NCBI GenBank assembly: GCA_007133145.1
Contig: SLNF01000353.1
Span: 1-8,040, forward strand
Length of the DNA stretch: 8,040 nucleotides
Direction of reading: 5' to 3'
From: Nitriliruptorales bacterium
GTDB lineage: Bacteria > Actinomycetota > Nitriliruptoria > Euzebyales > Egibacteraceae
The position numbers and the translations under genes were made by a program. Numbering within the stretch: position 1 is the stretch's first letter; every line of letters begins with the position of its first letter. Shown piece after piece: positions 1 to 4,726 of the stretch. The notes beneath the pieces are model-generated. The model saw only the letters and a program-made list of their open reading frames with translations, did not search any database and had not been told where the DNA came from.

Positions 1-109
1 CACCCGTTCGCCGGTCTCCCCGAGCCCGAAGGCTCGGTTCTCCCTCGACTTGCATGTGTTAGGCGCGCCGCCAGCGTTCGTCCTGAGCCAGGATCAAACT
101 CTCCGTTTG
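1..109 (-). rRNA. rrs: 16S ribosomal RNA, 5' end (partial)
   Basis: The minus strand carries the universal 5' end of bacterial 16S rRNA. AGAGTTTGATCCTGGCTCAG reads from 102 leftward, followed by GACGAACGCTGGCGGC and the AACACATGCAAGTCGA block. The mature 5' end is placed near 109 by alignment to E. coli numbering, where AGAGTTTGATC begins at position 8, so the exact end is uncertain by a few bases. The small inverted repeat at 21-36 (CGAGCC/GGCTCG around a UUCG-type loop) fits variable helix 6 of the V1 region and is not a regulatory site. Only about 109 nt are present; the rest of 16S and presumably 23S and 5S lie beyond the left edge. The GACGAACGCTGGCGGCGCGCC variant fits a high-GC Gram-positive, but I would not name a genus from this length. 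Confidence 0.98.
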
Positions 110-347
110 AAGATCGTGTCCGCCACCGAGGTGGCGATGCCATGATCCGTGGAGAGCGCATCGCGCACGCCGGCGTCAAAGGTCGCGTCGGCGCCTGGCC
201 GCGATGCGTCGATCTGGTCACAAGAACAGCTGGATGTGCTCTAGCTGTCCGGATCCAGTTCATACGACCGTCCAGTTTCACGGTGGCGCGAGGCCACCGA
301 ATCCCAAGGACGGGGTGCATGTGCACTGGCTTTTGGCACACTGTGCA

Positions 348-360
348 GTTTTCAAGGAGC
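348..360 (-). promoter_or_regulatory. boxA-like rrn antitermination motif
   Basis: The minus strand reads GCTCCTTGAAAAC, close to the bacterial boxA core (TGCTCTTTAA-like). It is followed by CTGCACAGTGTGCC, which resembles sequence I recall from actinobacterial rRNA leaders. In rrn leaders boxA RNA binds NusB and S10 and helps RNA polymerase resist Rho and assist ribosome assembly. The position, about 240 nt before mature 16S and downstream of both promoters, is right. The GCTCC half also lies in the 3' arm of hairpin 356-371, so access to it could depend on folding. The call rests on motif similarity by eye. Confidence 0.65.
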
Positions 361-391
361 GGGTGCGCTCCGTCCGAGGTCCGCTCGTGTG

Positions 392-405
392 CTGGCTCAC
401 GCCAG
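392..405 (-). promoter_or_regulatory. GNRA-loop hairpin upstream of boxA (boxB-like position)
   Basis: In the minus-strand RNA, CUGGC and GCCAG form a 5-bp stem closed by GUGA, a GNRA tetraloop. It precedes the boxA-like motif by about 31 nt, matching the boxB-then-boxA order of the E. coli rrn leader. The structure is directly visible; a boxB-like role is inferred from order only. Confidence 0.45.
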
Positions 406-452
406 TGTCGAGTCGGCTTTCGGACCCTTGTGCGCGGGACCGGGGTCCCACC

Positions 453-482
453 CACGAGACCGGTGCGGGCACCGTCCTCGTG
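453..482 (-). other. Long leader hairpin
   Basis: The arms 453-466 and 469-482 are 14 nt each and complementary at 12 positions: two blocks of six flank a 2-nt mismatch. Only two bases separate the arms, so in RNA the top pair must open to form a loop. It is the longest stem in the leader. No T-rich tract follows on the minus strand, which argues against an intrinsic terminator. A role in leader folding, or as an antitermination or processing element, is inference. Confidence 0.55.
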
Positions 483-533
483 TCTCAGGCCGCTGGCCTG
501 TCTGTGCCGGGGGCCGGTCGGCCCTTGGCAGGA

Positions 534-557
534 GAGGCAGCGTACTGCTGCTGCCTC
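534..557. repeat. 8+8 bp inverted repeat over the P2 core promoter
   Basis: GAGGCAGC at 534-541 is perfectly repeated in inverted orientation (GCTGCCTC) at 550-557, with an 8-bp spacer. The repeat covers the P2 -10 hexamer, much of the 17-bp spacer and part of the discriminator. Half-sites 16 bp apart centre to centre would suit a dimeric DNA-binding protein, but no regulator is identified. It could also be chance, because this GC-rich region has many palindromes. Confidence 0.5.
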
Positions 558-567
558 CCGGAGTCAA
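539..567 (-). promoter_or_regulatory. rrn promoter P2 (16S-proximal)
   Basis: The minus strand shows -35 TTGACT (567-562) and -10 TACGCT (544-539) separated by exactly 17 bp, giving transcription toward 16S from about 532. The discriminator after the -10 is GC-rich (GCCTCTCC), a feature of stringently controlled rRNA promoters in other bacteria. The -35 matches the housekeeping sigma consensus at 5 of 6 bases and the -10 fits TAnnnT. An 8-bp inverted repeat (534-541 and 550-557) covers the -10 and part of the spacer. The leader from this start would be about 420 nt. Confidence 0.8.
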
Positions 568-623
568 CCCCGCGTCGGTGGTCGTTCCTCTGCTGCGGGT
601 GCGGACTCCGTGGCACCATCGTC

Positions 624-651
624 GGCCCCTGCGCCTCTCGGCGCGAGGGCC
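624..651 (-). other. Hairpin in the P1 transcript, between the two rrn promoters
   Basis: The arms 624-635 and 640-651 are 12 nt each and pair at 10 positions, with a 2-nt mismatch in the middle. In the minus-strand RNA they close on GAGA, a GNRA tetraloop. Only a transcript started at P1 (about 666) would contain it, near its 5' end. There is no downstream U-tract, so it is unlikely to be an intrinsic terminator. It could protect or structure the long leader. Confidence 0.5.
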
Positions 652-672
652 CGCGACGAATGCCGGCCAAGA

Positions 673-701
673 ACACTATCCCCCGTCGCGGACCTCTGCA
701 A
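673..701 (-). promoter_or_regulatory. rrn promoter P1 (distal)
   Basis: The minus strand shows -35 TTGCAG (701-696) and -10 TAGTGT (678-673) with a 17-bp spacer, giving a start near 666. It lies 134 bp upstream of P2 with the same spacing and orientation, the tandem arrangement usual for rRNA operons. The -35 keeps TTG and the -10 fits TAnnnT. It begins only 44 bp after the tyrS stop codon, so it is also the first candidate promoter after that gene. Confidence 0.68.
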
Positions 702-745
702 GCCTGACCGACGCCGATATCCCAGCGGAGCTGGAAAACCCGAGG
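702..745 (-). other. tyrS-rrn junction with only a weak hairpin
   Basis: The 44 bp between the tyrS stop and P1 contain one short inverted repeat, CCAGC/GCTGG at 722-734 with a 3-nt loop. The TTTT run lies on the wrong (upstream) side of that stem and no U-tract follows it. This is not a convincing intrinsic terminator. tyrS transcripts may therefore end by Rho or continue into the rrn leader. Confidence 0.5.
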
Positions 746-1969
746 TCAGGACGCGAGCAGGCGCATGAACTTCCGCTTGCCGACCTGCAGCACCGTGCCA
801 TGGAGGTCCTCGCGGCTGAGCTCGGCGACGGGGTCGGTGAGGACCTCGCCATCGAGCCGCACCGCGCCCTGGGCCACGAGCCGGCGGGCCTCGGAACCGC
901 TGGCCGCCAGCCCCGTCTCCCGCAGGAGGGTCGGCAGCGGCCACACCGGTTGCGTGCCGAGCTCGTGGGCCGGGACGTCGTCGGGTACCCGACGCTCGCG
1001 GAACTGCGCGTTGAAGCGCTCCTCGGCCTCCGCAGCGGCTTCGGCGTCGTAGTAGAGGGTGACGATCTCGCGGGCGAGCCGGCGCTTGGTCTCCCCCGGG
1101 TGGAGATCGCCGCCGGCGAGGCCTGCGGCGATCGCGTCGACCTCATCGGGATGGACGTCGGTGACGAGCCGGAAGTACTTCTCCATGAGCTCGTCACGGA
1201 CACGCATGGCCTTGCCGAACATCTCGGCGGGCTCCTCGGTCACACCGATGGTGTTGCCGGAGGTCTTCGACATCTTCGCCGCGCCGTCGAGGCCCTCGAT
1301 GAGCGGCATCGTGAGCACGACCTGGGGGTCCTGGCCGGCAGCGCTCTGCAACTGCCGCCCCACGAGGAGGTTGAAGGTCTGGTCGGTCCCGCCGAGCTCG
1401 ACGTCGGCCCGCACCTCGACGGAGTCCTGACCCTGCAGCAGGGGGTAGAGCAGCTCGCTGACGGCGATGGGCCGTCCCGCCTCGTAGCGCGCGGCGAAGT
1501 CGGCGCGCTCGAGCATCTGCGCCACGGTCGCCTGCGCAGCGAGGCCCAGGACGTCGACCATGCCCATGTCTGCGAGCCACTCGGTGTTGTCGACGACCTC
1601 GAGGGGCTCGGGATGGAGCACGCGACCGACCTGGTCGAGGTAGGTCACGGCGTTGGCCCGGACCTCCTCGGGCGTCAGCCGCGGGCGCGCCGTCGAGCGA
1701 CCCGACGGGTCGCCCACCCGCGCGGTGAAGCCACCGATGATGAGGACCGCGGTGTGGCCGAAGGACTGGAACTCCCGGAGCTTACGCAGCACCACGGTGT
1801 GGCCGAGATGGACGTCGGGGCTCGTCGGGTCCATCCCGAACTTCACCCGCAGGGGTGGGCGCTCCCCCCGGGCGAAGGCCTCGAGCTTGCGCTCGAGCTC
1901 CCCGCCGGGGATGACCTCCTCGACGCCATCGAGGAGGATCTTCACCTGTTGTGCAGCGGTACGCTCCAT
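746..1969 (-). CDS. tyrS: Tyrosyl-tRNA synthetase (TyrRS)
   Basis: This cytoplasmic class I aminoacyl-tRNA synthetase charges tRNA-Tyr with tyrosine using ATP. The 407-residue product is normal length. The Rossmann catalytic core carries the HIGH-type motif HLGHT at 54-58 and the KMSKS-type motif KMSKT at 232-236, with ELGGTDQ at 191-197 typical of TyrRS. A C-terminal S4 RNA-binding domain covers about 345-407 (ASGSEARRLVAQGAVRLDGE). The wording around KFGMDPTSPDVHLGHTVVL and FTARVGDPSGRS resembles the TyrZ-like subgroup more than E. coli TyrS. I chose the ATG at 1969 because homology begins right after it; the open frame extends further upstream only as low-similarity sequence. No Shine-Dalgarno precedes this ATG, but a -10-like TAGCCT sits 7 nt before it, suggesting a leaderless mRNA. 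The gene is divergent from the PBP gene and co-directional with rrn. Confidence 0.97.
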   Translation of the reverse strand: MERTAAQQVKILLDGVEEVIPGGELERKLEAFARGERPPLRVKFGMDPTSPDVHLGHTVVLRKLREFQSFGHTAVLIIGGFTARVGDPSGRSTARPRLTPEEVRANAVTYLDQVGRVLHPEPLEVVDNTEWLADMGMVDVLGLAAQATVAQMLERADFAARYEAGRPIAVSELLYPLLQGQDSVEVRADVELGGTDQTFNLLVGRQLQSAAGQDPQVVLTMPLIEGLDGAAKMSKTSGNTIGVTEEPAEMFGKAMRVRDELMEKYFRLVTDVHPDEVDAIAAGLAGGDLHPGETKRRLAREIVTLYYDAEAAAEAEERFNAQFRERRVPDDVPAHELGTQPVWPLPTLLRETGLAASGSEARRLVAQGAVRLDGEVLTDPVAELSREDLHGTVLQVGKRKFMRLLAS

Positions 1970-2045
1970 GGTCGGAAGGCTACTGCAGGGGCACGCCCAC
2001 GCGGTGGGCACCTCGGGCCGCGGCGAGCCCGGTGGGAGGTGAGCG
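1970..2045. promoter_or_regulatory. Divergent tyrS / PBP intergenic promoter region
   Basis: These 76 bp must hold the start signals of both genes. For tyrS (minus), TAGCCT at 1982-1977 fits a -10 element and would start transcription at or next to the A of the tyrS ATG; no good -35 is visible at the expected spacing. For the PBP (plus), a strong Shine-Dalgarno GGAGGTGA lies at 2035-2042, with GGAGG 6 nt before the ATG, but I see no clear promoter hexamers. A perfect inverted repeat GCCCAC-GCG-GTGGGC at 1995-2009 lies in the middle and is a candidate operator. Confidence 0.5.
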
Positions 2046-4094
2046 ATGCGCCGGCGAACGCTCCTCGGGCTCCTCGCCCTCGCCGTGCTCGCGAGCGCCT
2101 GCGGCCCGATCGTCGAGGTGGTGCCGACCGCCCCGGCGGACCTCGCCGAGCCGCAGCAGACGAGCCTGGTGCTCGACGCCGACGGCGGGGTGCTCGCCGA
2201 GTTGCACGCCGAGCAGGACCGTGAGCTCGTCACGCTCGAGGAGGTTCCCGACGTCCTCGTCGCGGCGGTCCTCGCCGTCGAGGACCCCCGCTTCTACGAG
2301 CACGGCGGGCTCGACGGGCGGGCACTGGCCCGAGCGCTGCTCACCAACACCCGGGAGGGCGCGATCGCCGAGGGCGGCTCGACGATCACCCAGCAGCTCG
2401 CGAAGAACGCCGCGACCGGCGATGCGCGCACCCTGGGACGCAAGCTCGAGGAGGCGAGCGTCGCACTGCAGCTCGAGGCCGAGCTCGGCAAGGACGGCAT
2501 CCTCGAGCGCTACCTCAACACCGTGTACTTCGGCAACGGCGCCTACGGCGTGGGGGCGGCCGCCCGACGTTACTTCGGCACCGACGTCGGCGAGCTCGAC
2601 CTCGGCGCGTCGGCGCTCCTCGCAGGGCTGCTGTCGGCGCCGAGCCGCAACGACCCCTACAGCGAGCCGGAGCGCGCCGAGGCCGTCCGCGACCGCGCCC
2701 TCGAGGCGATGATGCAGGAGGGGATGATCGCCGCCGCGCAGGCCGAGGAGGTCAGCGCAGCGCCACTCGGCGTCGGGCCCGCACCGGTCGTGGGTCGGCG
2801 CGACGCGCCCTACTTCGTCGACTTCGTCCTCGATGAGGTCCAGCACGACCCCGCCTTCGGCGCCCTCGGCGCGTCCCCCACCGAGCGTGCCGACCGCCTC
2901 TTCCGCTCGGGGCTCGTCATCGAGACGACGCTCGACCGGCACTGGCAGGGCGCCGCCGAGGCTGCGCTGGCCACCACCCTGCCCGAGCCCGGTGACCCCG
3001 CGGCGGCGATCGTCGCGATCGACCCGACCACGGGGGAGATCCGCGCCCTCGTCGGCGGCCGCGACTGGGACGACGCCTCCGACCCCACGGCGCGCTTCAA
3101 CCTCGCGACGACCGCGGCGCGCCAGCCGGCGTCGGTGCTCAAGCCCGTCGTCCTCGCCGCGGCGCTCGAGCAGGGCTGGAGCCTCGGCGACCACCTCCCC
3201 GCCCCCGCGACCCTCGAGCTCGCCGCCGACCCACCCGACGAACCCGACGCCTGGGAGATCGACAACCACTGGGAGCGCGACTACGGCAACGCGACCCTGC
3301 GCGAGGCGATGATCCTGTCGATGAACACCCCCTTCGCGGCGCTCATCGAGGACGTGGGCCCCGAGGCCGTTGCGGCGCTGGCCGCCGACCTCGGCGTGGC
3401 CACGCCCCTCGAGTCCCGCCGCACCCTCGCACTCGGCACGGAGGAGGTCACCGTCCTCGACGTCGCGAGCGTGCAGGCGACCCTGGCCGCCGGCGGCGTG
3501 CACCGCGAGCCCTCGGCGGTCAGCCGCGTGCTCGACGCCGACGGCGAGGTGCTCTACGAGGGCGCGCCCGACACGGGCCGTCGGGTGCTCGATCCCGCTG
3601 TGGCCTGGCAGCTCACCCGCGCACTCGAGGGGGTGGTGACCACCGGCACCGGCGAGCGCGGGGCGATCGCCCGGCCGCTGGCGGGCAAGACCGGGACCTC
3701 CCAGGACAACGTCGACGCCTGGTTCGCCGGCTACACGCCTGATCTCGCCGCAGCGGTGTGGATCGGCTTCCCCGAGGGCCGGGTGCCGATGGAGCCGCCG
3801 ACGACGCGCCGGCGGGTCGATGGGGGGACCTGGCCTGCCGAGCTCTTCGCCCGCTTCGCCATGAGCGCCCTCGAGCAGGTGCCCGCTGAGCGCTTCGAGC
3901 CTCCCGACGTCGAGTTGCGCCGCGTCGAGGTGCACGCCACCGCCGACTGCCTCGCCGCGCCGCACACGCCGCCGGCACTGCGCGTCGAGCGTGCGTTCCC
4001 CGCAGGCCTGGAGCCGACCGAGACCTGCCTCGAGCCCGAGGGTGCGGTCCCCGTGCCGGCAGGCGGGGCACCGGCGCCCGCCGACGATCGCTAG
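2046..4094 (+). CDS. Class A penicillin-binding protein (transglycosylase/transpeptidase), predicted lipoprotein
   Basis: This bifunctional enzyme polymerises lipid II glycan strands and cross-links their peptides on the outer face of the membrane. Of its 682 residues, the GT51 transglycosylase domain comes first: EDPRFYEHGG at 79-88 with E79 the expected catalytic acid, GGSTITQQLAKN at 110-121, and ILERYLNTVYFGNGAYG with E154. The transpeptidase domain follows, with SVLK at 363-366 (S363 nucleophile), SMN at 425-427 and KTGT at 548-551. All key residues are present. The N-terminus is odd: MRRR, a hydrophobic stretch, then LASAC-G, so Cys19 fits a lipobox, whereas class A PBPs usually have a cytoplasmic tail and a transmembrane anchor. 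The acidic, Pro/Ala-rich C-terminal tail contains two Cys near FPAGLEPTETC, a pattern I recall from actinobacterial PBPs. The strong ribosome site GGAGGTGA supports this start. The stop overlaps that of mpg. Confidence 0.95.
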   Translation: MRRRTLLGLLALAVLASACGPIVEVVPTAPADLAEPQQTSLVLDADGGVLAELHAEQDRELVTLEEVPDVLVAAVLAVEDPRFYEHGGLDGRALARALLTNTREGAIAEGGSTITQQLAKNAATGDARTLGRKLEEASVALQLEAELGKDGILERYLNTVYFGNGAYGVGAAARRYFGTDVGELDLGASALLAGLLSAPSRNDPYSEPERAEAVRDRALEAMMQEGMIAAAQAEEVSAAPLGVGPAPVVGRRDAPYFVDFVLDEVQHDPAFGALGASPTERADRLFRSGLVIETTLDRHWQGAAEAALATTLPEPGDPAAAIVAIDPTTGEIRALVGGRDWDDASDPTARFNLATTAARQPASVLKPVVLAAALEQGWSLGDHLPAPATLELAADPPDEPDAWEIDNHWERDYGNATLREAMILSMNTPFAALIEDVGPEAVAALAADLGVATPLESRRTLALGTEEVTVLDVASVQATLAAGGVHREPSAVSRVLDADGEVLYEGAPDTGRRVLDPAVAWQLTRALEGVVTTGTGERGAIARPLAGKTGTSQDNVDAWFAGYTPDLAAAVWIGFPEGRVPMEPPTTRRRVDGGTWPAELFARFAMSALEQVPAERFEPPDVELRRVEVHATADCLAAPHTPPALRVERAFPAGLEPTETCLEPEGAVPVPAGGAPAPADDR

Positions 4095-4726
4095 CGGGCA
4101 CGCGCGGGCGCGCGGGCGCTGCGAACGTAGCGCGACACCCACGGGCAGTCCGTCACCGAGAAGCGCCACGGCCAGTCGGCCGCGTCGGCGATGCCGACGC
4201 GTGGACCCGCGGTGACCGCCGGGCGGAGGCCATCGTCGAGGAGATCGAGCGGGGAGTCTGAGAGGGTGACGCCGCTCCACGAGCCGTCGAGGCCGAAGGC
4301 CTGGGCGAGTCGACCCGGCCCGCGCAGCAACTCGCGGTCGGGCCGGGCGCCGCGGCGCGCGCGCATGCGCTCGAGACCGGCCAACGGCTGGGCGGCGCGC
4401 ACGAGCACCCCCTCGCCGCGACCCTCGGCGCCGGTGGCGACGTTGAAGAGCCAGTGCACCCCGTAGGAGCGGTAGACGTAGGCGGTGCCCGGCGCAGCGA
4501 AGAGTGGCGCGTTGGCCCTCGTGCGCCGACGGTGGGCGTGGCAGGCCGGGTCGTCCTCGGTGTAGGCCTCGGCCTCGACGATCCGCGCGAGCAGGCCCTC
4601 GTCGGCGCGGGCGAGCAGGACGCCGCACAGCGCCTCGGCGACCTCCGGGGCGGGACGCGCGAAGAAGGCCGCGTCGAGCACGGCCGCCTGCCCCGGCGTC
4701 GCCGGCACCCCCGGCCGAGCACTCAC
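4091..4726 (-). CDS. mpg: DNA-3-methyladenine glycosylase, AAG/MPG family
   Basis: This base-excision-repair enzyme cleaves the N-glycosidic bond of alkylated or deaminated purines such as 3-methyladenine and hypoxanthine, leaving an abasic site. The 211-residue product is the usual size of bacterial members. RIVEAEAY at 48-55 supplies the catalytic glutamate (E53, matching human E125) and the intercalating tyrosine (Y55). APGTAYVYRSYGVHWLFNV at 78-96, VLVRAAQPLAG (R110, equivalent to human R182) and LLRGPGRLAQAFGL at 133-146 complete the family pattern. The usual T-x-RN before this block is altered to TRAN. The start is GTG at 4726, overlapping the polX stop as GTGA, with GGGAG about 8 nt upstream, so translation is probably coupled to polX. 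The stop lies in a CTAG shared with the convergent PBP stop. In M. tuberculosis mpg (Rv1688) neighbours tyrS (Rv1689), as here apart from the intervening PBP gene. Confidence 0.95.
   Translation of the reverse strand: MSARPGVPATPGQAAVLDAAFFARPAPEVAEALCGVLLARADEGLLARIVEAEAYTEDDPACHAHRRRTRANAPLFAAPGTAYVYRSYGVHWLFNVATGAEGRGEGVLVRAAQPLAGLERMRARRGARPDRELLRGPGRLAQAFGLDGSWSGVTLSDSPLDLLDDGLRPAVTAGPRVGIADAADWPWRFSVTDCPWVSRYVRSARAPARAR

Larger units (their letters stand above)
110..532 (-). other. rrn operon 5' leader (pre-16S transcribed spacer)
   Basis: This stretch between the proximal rrn promoter and mature 16S has no credible gene. It holds many inverted repeats that would fold in the minus-strand transcript. 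In transcription order these are 505-530 (GGGCCG/CGGCCC plus outer TGCC/GGCA), 486-500 (CAGGCC/GGCCTG), 453-482 (14-nt arms with one 2-nt mismatch), 436-449 (GGGACC/GGTCCC), 392-405 (CTGGC, GTGA loop, GCCAG), 356-371 (GGAGCG/CGCTCC), 281-299 (CGGTGGC/GCCACCG), 157-165 with 200-208 (9 bp, CGCATCGCG/CGCGATGCG) and 121-136 (CGCCAC/GTGGCG). None is followed by a U-tract, so they look like leader folding and processing structures rather than terminators. rrn leaders normally carry antitermination signals and the 5' half of an RNase III stem; the matching 3' half would lie beyond the left edge. Confidence 0.85.

Noticed and set aside
21..36. Inverted repeat CGAGCC/GGCTCG considered as a terminator or operator
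   Set aside because: It lies within 16S and corresponds to the normal V1 helix with a UUCG-type loop.
224..261. Imperfect nested inverted repeats (ACAGCT/AGCTGT and CTGGAT/ATCCAG) considered as a riboswitch or T-box
   Set aside because: They are downstream of the rrn promoters and lead into 16S, not a protein gene. The T-box core sequence is absent and the two pairings are mutually exclusive short stems.
265..275. TATGAA-like -10 on the minus strand close to 16S, considered as a third rrn promoter
   Set aside because: No -35-like hexamer exists at 16-18 bp spacing and the -10 match is poor.
722..734. Hairpin after tyrS considered as an intrinsic terminator
   Set aside because: The stem is only 5 bp, no U-tract follows it, and the TTTT run is upstream of the stem.
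142..768. Short open frames in the rrn leader (for example 142-768 and 204-707 plus; 278-472 and 485-676 minus)
   Set aside because: They lie over the rRNA promoters and leader hairpins, lack convincing ribosome sites, and their translations show no domain or biased coding pattern.
389..2224. 611-codon open frame on the plus strand across the rrn leader and tyrS
   Set aside because: It is the antisense shadow of tyrS in high-GC DNA. It runs through the rrn promoters and leader, has low-complexity Arg/Gly/Leu/Asp composition, and matches no family I recognise.
1980..4628. 882-codon open frame on the minus strand opposite the PBP gene
   Set aside because: It covers the antisense of the PBP plus part of mpg in another frame, with Arg/Gly/Val-rich low-complexity composition. 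The PBP on the other strand has every catalytic motif.
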